Assembly (NCBI GenBank): GCA_032718475.1
Contig: JAUCBJ010001275.1
Coordinates: 60,390-124,389, forward strand
From: Nemertoderma westbladi
Lineage: Eukaryota; Xenacoelomorpha; Nemertodermatida; Nemertodermatidae
Length of the DNA stretch: 64,000 bases
Direction: 5' to 3'
In this document: positions 24,301-35,153 of the stretch, piece after piece
Position numbering within the stretch: position 1 is the first letter of the stretch
How the letters are laid out: the number at the start of each line of letters is the position of its first letter
Position numbers and translations under genes: made by a program
The notes under the pieces: generated by a model
The model's database searches: none
The model's input: only the letters and a program-made list of their open reading frames with translations
Told to the model about the DNA's origin: nothing

Positions 24301-27300
24301 AACATTTCCTAAAGGTCCTATTGATAAATGAATAAACTAAACAGTCGCTTTACTTTGAGCCCTACGCCAATTTTGCAGTTTTCTGGGCTGCAAGGCCTGC
24401 TAGCAAAGATCGCGTTGGTTGGACCCCAGACTACTACTACTACTACTATGATCGGCATGCTGCATTGCAGCTGCATTTTTAGGAATGCTGTGCCGGCCTA
24501 TCGACAAAATTGCACCGCCACAACTCCCTATCACCCATGACATTTGCTAGATCATCCGCATCTTCAAGTCCAGTGTCCTTTAAGATGCGTCTCAAGAAAG
24601 TCATGGGCTGTCCACCATGCTTATTCACTCCATGAGGCTGCCAAAGCACTGGCTGGTCCTCACGGCGAAATCAATGTCCTGCAAAGCGGAGGCGATTTTG
24701 TTCTAGTGTCAAGCTTGGCGGAACCAATGAGACACCTCCAATGTTATATAGTGTCTGGTTGGAGATGTGTGCATTGTACTTGACACAATGAACCCGGCGT
24801 AGCATTCTTGTGAATGTGCCATCCAGAGTTTTGGTGTCCTCAGCAGTTAGAGCCCAGCATGGACTCCCATAGAGGAGTACTGGAACTACTGCTGCTCTAA
24901 ATAATCGGACCTTAAGTTTCCGATTAAAGTTTCCATGACTTTCCCTTACGTGTTCGAAGGTCCTCACCTGACTTCCGGATCCATGTTCCCAGGTAACAGA
25001 AGTCATCCACATGCTCAAGCATAACATCTTTTGAGCTTATGCTCATCCGATCAGAGACTTGCTGAGGACTTTTAAAGTTAACTGTGAAAATTTTGGTCTT
25101 TCTGGAGTTAATAAAAAGACCAACACTAGAAGCAGCATTTTCTAATGAGCTGAGGAGCCGTTGGGCTCCCTCTAGTGATTCTGAGAGTACTCCTAAGTCA
25201 TCAGCAAAGTCTAGATCAGATAGGTACTTGGCAGGATTTCCTCGACTTCTGGAGCCAGTAGGTGGAGTTATCATCACCCCATCATCATTATGATGATCTA
25301 AGGACATGCGTAGAACATAGTCAACAACAATAATGAACAAGAATGGAGCATGTGTGTCTCCCTGGAGGACCCCCCCCCCCCCCCCCCATAACACTTCAAA
25401 TGGTTCTGTGTCACCGTCAACAGTAGACACAAATGTTGTCGAACCATCGTATACTGATCTGATTGCTGCAATAATTTCATCAGGAATCCCATATAATGAA
25501 AGTATGCTGAACATACGTGAGCGAGAGACTGAATCAAAGGCCTTGAAGAAGTCAACAAAGATAACAGCCAGATGCCTGTCTTTCTTTTTTGATAACTCTT
25601 CAATTATCCTTCTAAGTGCCAAAATGGGCTCCATGGTCCCGCGACCTTTACGGAACCCATTCTGATTTCCACGGAGCAGTCTCTCAATGGGATCCCTGAT
25701 GCGATTTAATAGAATTCGATTGTATAGCTTTGCAGCAATCGAGATCAATGAGATTCCCCGAAAAGAACCATAGAGTGTTAGGTTGCCCTTCTTGGGAACT
25801 GGCACCAACTTATTTGTTTTCATTTCTTGTGGGACTCTTGTTGTTCGGTACATGTCTACTGTGATGGGATAGATGAACTTTAAACACTCAGGTATTTTAA
25901 AGACCTCAGGGGGGACACCATCTACTCCACTGGCACGGTTGGTCTTAATGCTCTTTGCAGCAGCCTTCACTTCTGCAAAGGAGATATCACCAATGGGAAT
26001 ATCTGGGAGTACAGACTCAGACACTTTTACTTCTATAAAGTTATCAGGCAATACCCTGTCATTATTGAGGAGCTTTTCAAATTGGGCCTTCCAACCATTG
26101 AGGCGATCGGCTGGTGATTCAGCCTTAACCTTGGTGGTTGGTTGGCTTTTTCGACCAGCAAGCAAGTTGATCGATCTCCATGCTTGGGATGATTGCCTGC
26201 TGTCGTCAGCATCATTGATGGCATCAACCTGTTGGTTTATTAGCTCCTGTAAATTAACAGAGTACTGCCTGTTCAGGGACCTAGATGTAGCCTTAACTGC
26301 ATTCTTGGCCGTTGTAGTCTGTTTGAGTCGGGACTCTTTCTGCGCCTTGTAGAGGTCATTTCAGCACTTCTGAATTTTGTTGTCAGTCCAGGGGGCCCTT
26401 TCCTGTTTCGAGGGTATACAGGAACTGTTTCTGCAGCTGCTAACTTAACTGCCTCTGTGCGTGAAGGCAGTATAGCCGTCACAGTGATCTGCCGCCTCAG
26501 AGGCAAGAACCTCATACCTGTTGCTCAGCTGTACTGTGAAGCTGGATCTCACACTTGGCTGTTGCAACAGAGAGGACCAGTCATGCCGCGGCAAGGCAGA
26601 TTTCGTTGTTCTGCTAGCACGCAGACTAAGTCTTACCTTGGCCACAATAAGGCGCTGATCACTGGAGAAGGGTCGTAGTGTAAATGCATTACAGTCTTGT
26701 ATAGAGCTCCTGTATTTCCTACGAAACAGGATATGGTCTATCTGGGACTTGTGACCACTGGGTCCACTATGAGTCCATAGCTTTCCAGTTCGCTTCTTGA
26801 ACTGGGTTCCAGCCGAAAACAGTCCATTTCCAGAGATAAAATCCTGATGATGGACGGAATTTCGGTTAACACTATTGCTATAGACCCAGGGCGATGTAGG
26901 TGATTGATGCAGACTTGCATTAAAGTCTCCCAGGAATGTTAAGAATGCATGCTGATCCACTCCATCAGTAGCTGCTTGTAGATTCTGGTAGAAATTGTCC
27001 ACCTCCTCTACAGGGGCAACACTAGTTGGAGAGTAGCACACAATCAGAACCACCTTAGGAAACTTCTTAGCCAGTCTTCCAGAACATGAGAAGTGGCAAC
27101 GGATGATGCGGTTAGAGATTTGGTCTATTTTCTCCAATGCTGCATGTGCAGTTCGATTCATCAATAGACCAATTCCACCATTGCCACTATCATCTGCTGA
27201 AGCGAGGGCGAGTCGCCAACTGCCCCCCATGTCCTTAATCAGAACCTCATCAGTCTGTCCAGTCTGCATTCGGTGCTCTTGAACACCCACTGCACTAAGA

Positions 27301-28248
27301 GAAAGCTTATCTGCCAAGGCAGTCAGCTCACCTTGTCGCATTGGGGACCCGAGTGTTAGGGTGTTTACTGAGGCTAGTCTAGTGACTTGCCTCAGATTCA
27401 CCAATGGCTTTGTTGGTCGGGGTGGAACATGAGAGTAGCCTCCAACTCCAGAATCCCTCTCCCCCTCACAATCTGGCCTCCCTGGTGACCCAGGGTTTGG
27501 GCCAGAAAGGTCATCAGGAAAGGGACTCAAAGAATTGGTTGCCGCTCTCTCTCCAGTAGGGGGGGACCCCAGAAATAATAGTTCAAGTGGATGATATTGC
27601 AAGCTCAATGGTATTCTGTAGCGCAGTTGCGAAAGAAGATGACAATACTACTGCTAATAACACACCCTTCAGATGTGTTAGTGTAAAAGGTGTGAAATAC
27701 TTTAATGAGCCTACATTCCATTCATTATCCACCACCCAATTTAAGAATATTGAAGGACACAAAGTGCCTAAAGAGCCTCTGACACACCTTCACTCAAATG
27801 AAATTAAATGTCAATGATTAGATTACACAACAAAAAAGCCATTCGATCAGTATCGAATGGCTAACTTATTTAAGGACAGAGGGTGGTAATATAATACAAT
27901 CAATAATGGTTCAAAAGGATATAATTAATATACATTGCCTACCCACTGTCATTCTAATATGGCCAGTTGGGGGTGTGTGTGGGGGCTGGGGGCCAATGAG
28001 AAGGATTTTAAGGCCAGGTCAGAGTATAAAACCGGTTCGCTATTAATTATTATCTTCCCTTTTTTGGTTGTGTTTCCCGTTTCCATTTTCATTTTGATCG
28101 TATCCATTTTTGACACATTACACAGGAATAACACGGTATTGCAGGATATATGAACTGATAATTCAATACTAACCATATCAATATACCCTGGTGCAACCAA
28201 TGATTCTACTTGTATTCCCGTTACATTACGATCATGTACATTTGCCAT
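18196..28248 (-). CDS. Class A (rhodopsin-family) GPCR gene, partial: four exons covering N-terminus to extracellular loop 2
   Basis: Four minus-strand exons (28248-28174, 21973-21763, 19766-19618, 18342-18196) join to 194 residues, and every junction has matching phase. Class A landmarks appear in order: N42 in helix 1, D70 in helix 2 (LIGDSLCL), C99 at the top of helix 3, E123-R124-F125 for the DRY motif, P131 in loop 2 and C184 in extracellular loop 2. N42-D70 is 28 residues and C99-R124 is 25, both as in rhodopsin. N8-V-T10 is a possible glycosylation site in the 25-residue extracellular N-terminus. The W-x-W-P-x-F-x-F-G loop is peptide-receptor-like, but ligand and subfamily are unknown. 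Introns are 6.2, 2.0 and 1.3 kb and full of transposons. Helices 5-7 were not found to the left, so the gene is incomplete here or broken; no stop or frameshift lies in the four exons. Confidence 0.8.
18375..18770 (-). pseudogene. Diverged RTE-type LINE 3' fragment (lineage B-like) in GPCR intron 3
   Basis: Minus-strand similarity to the 3' end of lineage B is visible block by block: GAGACACCTCCAATG, GCCTCAAGAAA(C/G)..., a CCACCATTCTTATT segment in place of CCACCATGCTTATT, and ATTGCGCCACCA. It is clearly more diverged than the copies at 7838 and 24431, and there is no intact RT motif. Confidence 0.6.
18781..19175 (+). pseudogene. Ty3/gypsy-type reverse transcriptase fragment in GPCR intron 3
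   Basis: The plus strand reads VNILSGAPEDVKWFQDEIYI, then a frame change and EMEWLGRKISKSGLEMLD, then PMPENATLLSNHL. This resembles the palm region of gypsy-type RT: a Y/F-x-D-D motif (here F-Q-D-E, so the catalytic pair is altered), then L-G-x-x-I-S-x-x-G-L, and P-x-P-x-N-x-x-x-L before the connection region. Only about 130 residues are left, with frameshifts. No LTRs are visible nearby. Confidence 0.5.
19618..19766 (-). CDS. GPCR exon 3: helix 3 and intracellular loop 2
   Basis: The acceptor is TTAATTCCCTTCAG and the donor is GTG|GTAGGT. The first two bases complete the glycine codon split from exon 2; 49 codons follow, ending in phase 0. It reads YWCGISLTIVYAAFNISGF then TTVLSIERFICVYYPMRYK. 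This supplies the disulphide cysteine, the E-R-F version of the DRY motif and the loop-2 proline. Confidence 0.85.
20197..20728 (-). pseudogene. 5'-truncated RTE-type LINE fragment, lineage B, in GPCR intron 2
   Basis: A CTACTACTA tail at 20197-20205 is followed on the minus strand by the lineage B 3' end, including LLAGHCFRREDLPLHN and MTYVRRLLKDTGLEDTDSL. Upstream similarity ends after the AAVV-type segment near 20728. About 60 bp near 20255-20310 duplicate part of the 3' UTR. It is non-coding because of frameshifts. Confidence 0.75.
20965..21200. repeat. Possible tRNA-derived SINE-like segment
   Basis: GTCGTCGGTTCAATCCCC at about 20977-20994 resembles the B-box/T-arm of a tRNA promoter (GGTTCRANTCC). 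It is followed by GC-richer sequence unlike the surrounding intron. An A-box and tail could not be placed, so this is weak. Confidence 0.25.
21763..21973 (-). CDS. GPCR exon 2: transmembrane helices 1 and 2
   Basis: The acceptor is TTTATTTTCAAACAG before ATTTGGATC and the donor is G|GTGAGT. The 211 nt start in phase 0 and end in phase 1. Helix 1 contains GVVSNSIAVIVMV (N in the 1.50 position), helix 2 contains YYLITILIGDSLCLIFG (D in the 2.50 position), and the first extracellular loop is RRLWAWPAFTFG. Both splice sites fit consensus well. Confidence 0.85.
22154..22540 (-). pseudogene. C-terminal tail of a third retroelement lineage with restriction-like endonuclease
   Basis: The minus strand reads AENTKIAKYGELVDRGYVFH, then PVAFETLGRPGPETAAFLKE, then RFLLQRILIAILIGNKAS. 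Conserved positions line up with the last ~100 residues of the satellite-resident element at 35366-38926: E-x-x-K-I-x-K-Y, F-x-P, G-x-x-x-P-x-T-x-x-F-x-K, G-x-x-L, and a final helix. It is a distinct, diverged lineage of which only the C-terminus remains. It lies in GPCR intron 1 in the same orientation as the gene. Confidence 0.55.
22632..22755 (+). repeat. 61-bp tandem duplication
   Basis: Two adjacent copies of AAGGAATGCCTGTTCACCAC...CCTTCCACTCTGT differ by a single A/G at the ATGAGTG/ATGGGTG position. It looks recent. Confidence 0.85.
23035..23082 (+). repeat. Left arm of a ~48-bp inverted repeat
   Basis: AGGCCTTGCAGCCCAGAAAA with flanking bases is mirrored, in reverse complement, at 24369-24416 with only a few mismatches. 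The arms bracket the lineage A copy. Confidence 0.7.
23120..24290 (+). pseudogene. 5'-truncated RTE-type LINE, lineage A (reverse transcriptase)
   Basis: Starts inside the RT domain at LALRRLIEGIKSKDLPADM. An open stretch of 280 codons (23184-24026) holds motif A FVDFKKAFDSIHRGK, motif B AGVLQGDTLAPLQF and motif C DTDFADDIALLSN, then LYEGETWTLTKSLEQR. A frameshift near 24000 (GTACCGGTAC insertion) ends the frame, and the 3' part continues to a TAGTAGTAG tail, duplicated with TTAATAGTCG, near 24255-24290. This is the best-preserved lineage A RT core in the window. It lies antisense in intron 1 of the GPCR. Confidence 0.8.
24369..24416 (+). repeat. Right arm of the ~48-bp inverted repeat
   Basis: TTTTCTGGGCTGCAAGGCCT with flanks is the reverse complement of 23035-23082. 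It ends five bases before the 10-bp target-site duplication of the lineage B insertion. Confidence 0.7.
24421..24430 (+). repeat. Left 10-bp target-site duplication (GGACCCCAGA)
   Basis: GGACCCCAGA recurs at 27564-27573 on the far side of the lineage B element; its length is similar to the 12-bp duplication at 7826/9293. Confidence 0.65.
24671..26230 (-). pseudogene. Lineage B reverse transcriptase domain
   Basis: The 413-codon open stretch 26165-24924 includes SIKTNRASGVDGVPPEVFK, LVPVPKKGNLTLYGSFRG, QNGFRKGRGT, motif A FVDFFKAFDSVSRSRM, motif B LQGDTHAPFLF and motif C SDLDFADDLGVLSESL. A run of glycines (W-G-G-G-G-G-V) just before motif B comes from the poly-C tract at 25370-25387; the related copy at 7838-9292 has W-G-V. 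After a frameshift near 24930 the C-terminal part (LLYGSPCWALTAEDTK) continues to about 24670. Confidence 0.8.
26445..27563 (-). pseudogene. Lineage B endonuclease domain
   Basis: An exonuclease-endonuclease-phosphatase fold of RTE type, in order: RLASVNTLTLGSPMRQGEL (metal-site Asn strand), LSAVGVQEHRMQ (catalytic Glu), GNGGIGLLMN, VVLIVCYSPTSVAP, FLTFLGDFNASL (G-D-x-N), and FSSDQRLIVAKVRLSL (S-D-Q in place of the expected S-D-H). The open frame extends a few codons beyond the element edge, so its apparent Met at 27608 is outside the transposon and is not its start. The domain nicks target DNA in active elements. The Gln replacing the final His suggests loss of activity. Confidence 0.75.
27837..27862. 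other. Perfect 11-bp stem hairpin
   Basis: AGCCATTCGAT - CAGT - ATCGAATGGCT: an 11-bp perfect stem with a 4-base loop, in GPCR intron 1 about 300 bp from exon 1. Function unknown; it could be the end of a small DNA transposon. Confidence 0.7.
28174..28248 (-). CDS. GPCR exon 1: start codon and extracellular N-terminus
   Basis: ATG at 28248-28246 opens 25 codons, MANVHDRNVTGIQVESL then VAPGYIDM, with one N-x-T sequon at residue 8. The exon ends in phase 0 at ATG|GTTAGT. Its last residues join smoothly to the hydrophobic start of helix 1 in exon 2. No signal peptide is seen, as is usual for short class A N-termini. Because the exon is short, it rests on the start, the donor and the phase match; an alternative first exon is possible. 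Confidence 0.6.
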
Positions 28249-31200
28249 GTTCGGAAATTTGTAAAGTCAATTAAATAAGCCACAACAAATTAATATTGTG
28301 CAGGAAAATTCATGGTGTTTGAATAATTTCTAAAAGATTCTTTGAAAGTATATCAACAATTAATAATTGAATAATTTACATGTTATAATGATTATGGAAA
28401 CTTTAACTTTTAATATTATTATTAATTATTATCATTCAACTGTGACTATTTGATCTGCATACCAAATAATTACATACCATTATAAATACAAAAGACCAAA
28501 AAAATTTATTATGGTTAATTTGAATCACTTTTATATAAAAGTGAGTAACCCTATTAGTACAGAAAAAAATATATTTCGTAAAAATTACTGTGGCCGGGGT
28601 GGGTATTTTGCAGCACCAAAATTTCAAGCAGTGAACAATTTTCAAAAAATTAGACTATCTACTCCTTTAAAAAAACTATGAAACAAACACAACAGAAAAA
28701 AAGTGTTTGTTTCACAGCTCAACATTCCGAAAATAACAATCATCTGTATAAATTCTACTGTAATTCAAATGTTGGAGCAAGAGGAAGTTTATATTGAATA
28801 TTGACTGGTGGTGGTAATACAAATTAACATATTTAATAGTTAGTTACCAGTAGTAAGGTATAAGTCAATGGTTTATAGTTAGGAAATACGAATAATCTAC
28901 AATGAATTTCTTTCACCTCTCAAGTTCTTTCACAAGTTCTTTCACAAGATCTTTCCATGTCTGTTCAGGTAATGTTGTACAAAAAGATGAAGGTCTAAAA
29001 TGTCTAGAGGCATCCCCCATTCCCCTAGTATGATTCAATCTTCGTCAACGCGGTTTGACCTCCTGGTTTGCATTTTGACATTCCTACTGTATAAGGGTGC
29101 GCGCGATTTGGTCCTTATTGCTTTTCGAACGGAAAGCTTTCCAACTTTAACTTGATGACACGCAAGGTTGACATCATAAGTCGAACCCAATTCTCTAACA
29201 TAAGTTCGCACCATACTTACCAGTAATCACACTTCTAGGCCTACAAATGCAGGTTAGTCTAAATGAAACACTCATACTGTATGAGATTTATGCAGTCTAC
29301 AAGAATATTGCACTGTATCAAGTCACCCCAGTACTCAATACTACTGTATCAAGTCACCCCAGTACTCAATACTACTGTATCAAGTCACCCACACACGTGC
29401 CATTTGGCAAAACTGTCGATACAAATGGAATACTGAAACAAGTGTGAGTATCAAAATACTGAATTCGGTAGAGCATATGTGCCCAATACATATATTAAAC
29501 TGAATAACCCTAGTGCTCCGTAACACATCACAGTAGTATAATTTTCGTAGTACTAAAAAAAGTTAAAATCTTATCTCGACAAAAATATAAATCGTTTATG
29601 GAAACACTAGTATAATCGAATATTCGTCTATCTAGACCTATGGAGAAATAGCATGACATTTTGGAAAGCAAAAAATATTCAATTGAATGATTCTGCCTAA
29701 AAAACCACATTAATCTGCCCTACAACTACGACAGTTTCAGAGTTATAATAAAAAATCACGGGGTGGGCATTTTGACACCTCGAAACCCACCACGGGTTTA
29801 CTCTTAACGGCAGCGAAAAAATCTTCAGTTTAAGCATGTTCGTCGTAGTTTAATTGTCAATAACAATAACTATTAAATATAAAATTGCAGACGTTACGGT
29901 AGAAGATCATAATTACCATTATCATCAATGCAAATTGGAAATAAGCACAAAAGTATTACACTACTATAACAGTATAATAGTACATAGTATTAGGTGCGCA
30001 TAAATACAAAATTGAAAACATTAAATTTTACAAAAAGCTGTAAGGGTATCGGTGTAGTTAGGTAGATGAGGACACACTAAATAACATAAGGGGGGTGGGG
30101 GGGTTATTTAACTCCTGAAGGTTAAGAGCAATATAAGAAAATTGTTGGTTGAGGGTCGGGCGCAATCTCCTAATAAGTAGTGTTTCTTTAACATGTAAAT
30201 GAAAAATCACTTTTATATATTCTATCGCTATTCAAAGTAACTGCGATTCATGTTTCCTGCCAACATACCTTCTGCTAATTTACACAAGGATTAGTATTCT
30301 TAACAGCAACTAACATAACTTTCAAAGTACTAATTTCAAAGAACCTGATTCGTGACTACAACCTGCAGTCCCCCAGACACTCACAATCCTTCTGTGGAGT
30401 TGAGCCAAATCATCGAATTACTCATTTTCAAAAGGATATTAAGAATAAAAGGCTTTAACATTTTCTAAAATATTTTACTCTATTCAATAAAAAAAGAGGT
30501 TATCTCGAATCCTTTTGATAAAATACAGCTCAATTTGTAAAATGTATAATAACGAACTAAAGCATAAGGAAAGTGACTAACACTACAAACTATAAACTAA
30601 ATATATAAAATAATATTTAAAATAATATATATATATATATATAAATAAAAACGCACAAAGTTTAGGTATGTAGTTGTATGCTACATTATTCATGGTGAAT
30701 TACCAAAACCAATAATTTTATTGGATACCCATCCATTCACATTGTGGTATATAATGGAAGTGCAGAAGGAACGACAAACAGATAACATAATGGTGAAAAG
30801 TTTGTATCTTGGTTTAGTTAAGAAGTTTAGTATTTTCAAAAGATACCAATCTACTACTACTACTTTGAACTGCAACTACCTAATAAATTTTCATAACATT
30901 TTGATGCATGCCATTTATGGCACTGAATTTAGGTTGTGGCAGATCAATTATTAAAATTTAATGTATAAAACAGTATTTTTTGCTATAAAATAATATAGTT
31001 TTAACATTGTTGTCGAGGTTTTCGGGAATGCTCAAACAAATGGCAGACAATTCAGCATATTTTAAATGACCGTTATATATGTAGAATTTATGGTGTCATA
31101 AAATAGGTAGTGGCACTCTAATTTTTGACATTTTCAACTATAGAGCAGTATTTATAGTATATAGTACATTATAAGCCTACTATATACTCATAAACATGTA

Positions 31201-31901
31201 TGTACATCTATCACTTCCGCACATCACTTACTAACCGAAAGAAAAATAAATAAAATATTTATAAAGAAAAATTTGAAACATTGACAACTTAAAAATATAA
31301 ATCATAAATAGGGTACAGAGTACTAAAGATAAAGTTAATATAAGAGTAAAGTAAAATTGTCGGTACAAAGTCGGTACATATACTATGTCAATTTATTCGA
31401 GACTTGTAAAAAGCTATTTGTACAAGGCTAATGTAGTCTTCCAGACAGTTAGCATGATAGACGTGGTTTGTTTTAGTAATAATTCCCATGCCAACGAAAG
31501 CAGAGGATTGTTTTTGCATTCCTTCATCGTCACATGGTCACCAGGCCAGACCGTCAGGTTATAAATTAAATCCATACCGGTAATACTTTATATAGGTTTT
31601 TATTTAACTATTTTTATTTTTACTTTATTGTAACATTTATTTCCGATCTCAATTTGATGCTGATTTAATTGACACGATCGGTTTCGAAATTACCTACTTT
31701 ACTAAAAAAAGGAAATGAAGTGAAGTTATCGATGAGAAACAAACACGGGAATCAACCTGAGGGCTTATATATCTTGGGTGTTACCAGTGCGGCTGGACAG
31801 TGGACACTGCACGCACACCTACCCAACCATTTCTTTACTCCCCAGCAGAAGCCAGATTCCCGGTTCATCACTGGGTTGAGAAATGGCAAAATTTATTCAG
31901 G
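28249..31901. other. AT-rich spacer upstream of the GPCR start and left of the satellite
   Basis: Expected to hold the GPCR promoter and 5' UTR, but no core promoter can be named. A 31-bp direct repeat (ACTGTATCAAGTCACCCCAG...) occurs about 2.6 times at 29312-29395. An AT dinucleotide run lies near 30628. No other coding region is supported; short open frames here look accidental. Confidence 0.5.
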
Positions 31902-34900
31902 CTGTACGATATAGTAGATTTAGTATACCTGTAGGATATAGTAGATTTAGTATACCTGTACGATATAGTAGATTTAGTATACCTGTAGGATATAGTAGAT
32001 TTAGTATACCTGTAGGATATAGTAGATTTAGTATACCTGTACGATATAGTAGATTTAGTATACCTGTAGGATATAGTAGATTTAGTATACCTGTACGATA
32101 TAGTAGATTTAGTATACCTGTACGATATAGTAGATTTAGTATACCTGTACGATATAGTAGATTTAGTATACGTGTACGATATAGTAGATTTAGTATACCT
32201 GTAGGATATAGTAGATTTAGTATACCTGTACGATATAGTAGATTTAGTATACCTGTACGATATAGTAGATTTAGTATACCTGTAGGATATAGTAGATTTA
32301 GTATACCTGTACGATATAGTAGATTTAGTATACCTGTAGGATATAGTAGATTTAGTATACCTGTAGGATATAGTAGATTTAGTATACCTGTAGGATATAG
32401 TAGATTTAGTATACCTGTACGATATAGTAGATTTAGTATACCTGTACGATATAGTAGATTTAGTATACGTGTACGATATAGTAGATTTAGTATACCTGTA
32501 CGATATAGTAGATTTAGTATACGTGTACGATATAGTAGATTTAGTATACCTGTAGGATATAGTAGATTTAGTATACCTGTACGATATAGTAGATTTAGTA
32601 TACCTGTACGATATAGTAGATTTAGTATACGTGTACGATATAGTAGATTTAGTATACCTGTACGATATAGTAGATTTAGTATACCTGTACGATATAGTAG
32701 ATTTAGTATACGTGTACGATATAGTAGATTTAGTATACCTGTACGATATAGTAGATTTAGTATACCTGTACGATATAGTAGATTTAGTATACCTGTAGGA
32801 TATAGTAGATTTAGTATACCTGTACGATATAGTAGATTTAGTATACCTGTACGATATAGTAGATTTAGTATACGTGTACGATATAGTAGATTTAGTATAC
32901 CTGTACGATATAGTAGATTTAGTATACCTCTACGATATAGTAGATTTAGTATACGTGTACGATATAGTAGATTTAGTATACCTGTAGGATATAGTAGATT
33001 TAGTATACCTGTACGATATAGTAGATTTAGTATACCTGTACGATATAGTAGATTTAGTATACCTGTACGATATAGTAGATTTAGTATACGTGTACGATAT
33101 AGTAGATTTAGTATACCTGTAGGATATAGTAGATTTAGTATACCTGTAGGATATAGTAGATTTAGTATACCTGTACGATATAGTAGATTTAGTATACCTG
33201 TAGGATATAGTAGATTTAGTATACCTGTAGGATATAGTAGATTTAGTATACCTGTACGATATAGTAGATTTAGTATACCTGTACGATATAGTAGATTTAG
33301 TATACCTGTAGGATATAGTAGATTTAGTATCTGTAGGATATAGTAGATTTAGTATACCTGTAGGATATAGTAGATTTAGTATCTGTAGGATATAGTAGAT
33401 TTAGTATACCTGTAGGATATAGTAGATTTAGTATCTGTAGGATATAGTAGATTTAGTATACCTGTAGGATATAGTAGATTTAGTATACCTGTAGGATATA
33501 GTAGATTTAGTATACCTGTACGATATAGTAGATTTAGTATACCTGTACGATATAGTAGATTTAGTATACCTGTAGGATATAGTAGATTTAGTATCTGTAG
33601 GATATAGTAGATTTAGTATACCTGTACGATATAGTAGATTTAGTATACCTGTACGATATAGTAGATTTAGTATACCTGTACGATATAGTAGATTTAGTAT
33701 ACGTGTACGATATAGTAGATTTAGTATACCTGTAGGATATAGTAGATTTAGTATACCTGTACGATATAGTAGATTTAGTATACCTGTACGATATAGTAGA
33801 TTTAGTATACCTGTACGATATAGTAGATTTAGTATACGTGTACGATATAGTAGATTTAGTATACCTGTAGGATATAGTAGATTTAGTATACCTGTACGAT
33901 ATAGTAGATTTAGTATACCTGTACGATATAGTAGATTTAGTATACCTGTACGATATAGTAGATTTAGTATACCTGTAGGATATAGTAGATTTAGTATACC
34001 TGTAGGATATAGTAGATTTAGTATACCTGTAGGATATAGTAGATTTAGTATACCTGTAGGATATAGTAGATTTAGTATACCTGTAGGATATAGTAGATTT
34101 AGTATACCTGTAGGATATAGTAGATTTAGTATACCTGTAGGATATAGTAGATTTAGTATACCTGTAGGATATAGTAGATTTAGTATACCTGTAGGATATA
34201 GTAGATTTAGTATACCTGTAGGATATAGTAGATTTAGTATACCTGTAGGATATAGTAGATTTAGTATACCTGTAGGATATAGTAGATTTAGTATACCTGT
34301 ACGATATAGTAGATTTAGTATACCTGTAGGATATAGTAGATTTAGTATACCTGTAGGATATAGTAGATTTAGTATACCTGTAGGATATAGTAGATTTAGT
34401 ATACCTGTAGGATATAGTAGATTTAGTATACCTGTAGGATATAGTAGATTTAGTATACCTGTAGGATATAGTAGATTTAGTATACCTGTACGATATAGTA
34501 GATTTAGTATACCTGTACGATATAGTAGATTTAGTATACCTGTAGGATATATTAGATTTAGTATACCTGTAGGATATAGTAGATTTAGTATACCTGTAGG
34601 ATATAGTAGATTTAGTATACCTGTACGATATAGTAGATTTAGTATACCTGTAGGATATAGTAGATTTAGTATACCTGTAGGATATAGTAGATTTAGTATA
34701 CCTGTACGATATAGTAGATTTAGTATACCTGTACGATATAGTAGATTTAGTATACCTGTAGGATATAGTAGATTTAGTATACCTGTAGGATATAGTAGAT
34801 TTAGTATACCTGTACGATATAGTAGATTTAGTATACCTGTACGATATAGTAGATTTAGTATACCTGTAGGATATAGTAGATTTAGTATACCTGTAGGATA

Positions 34901-35153
34901 TAGTAGATTTAGTATACCTGTACGATATAGTAGATTTAGTATACCTGTAGGATATAGTAGATTTAGTATACCTGTACGATATAGTAGATTTAGTATACCT
35001 GTAGGATATAGTAGATTTAGTATACCTGTACGATATAGTAGATTTAGTATACGTGTACGATATAGTAGATTTAGTATACCTGTACGATATAGTAGATTTA
35101 GTATACGTGTACGATATAGTAGATTTAGTATACCTGTACGATATAGTAGATTT
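31902..35153 (+). repeat. 27-bp satellite, array block 1 (~120 copies)
   Basis: The unit is CCTGTACGATATAGTAGAT followed by TTAGTATA. Common variants are GTAGG for GTACG and CGTGTACG for CCTGTACG. Several units between about 33320 and 33600 are 24 bp, lacking ACC. The unit contains the palindrome GTATAC and is a multiple of three, so stop-free frames cross it on both strands without coding meaning. The left edge is abrupt at 31902 after TTATTCAGG. Confidence 0.97.

Larger units (their letters stand above)
24431..27563 (-). mobile_element. Near full-length RTE-type LINE, lineage B
   Basis: About 3.1 kb with the endonuclease half at 27563-26280, the reverse transcriptase at 26230-24670 and a CTACTACTA tail at 24431-24450, flanked by GGACCCCAGA on both sides. 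It is the longest RTE copy in the window and contains the parts missing from 7838-9292, 11850-12942 and 20197-20728. Frameshifts between the endonuclease and RT parts, another near 24930, and an 18-C expansion (25370-25387) make it inactive. It lies in GPCR intron 1 in the gene's orientation. Confidence 0.8.
21974..28173 (-). other. GPCR intron 1, largely transposon-filled
   Basis: 6,200 bp between GTTAGT and CAG. It contains a C-terminal retroelement fragment (22154-22540), a 61-bp tandem duplication, a lineage A copy (23120-24290), an inverted repeat pair and a near full-length lineage B copy (24431-27563). It also holds a hairpin at 27837. Confidence 0.65.

Noticed and set aside
24544-25665. 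Plus-strand open frames opposite lineage B LINE RT
   Set aside because: Mirror images of the minus-strand RT coding sequence; the same shadows occur at 8464-9079.
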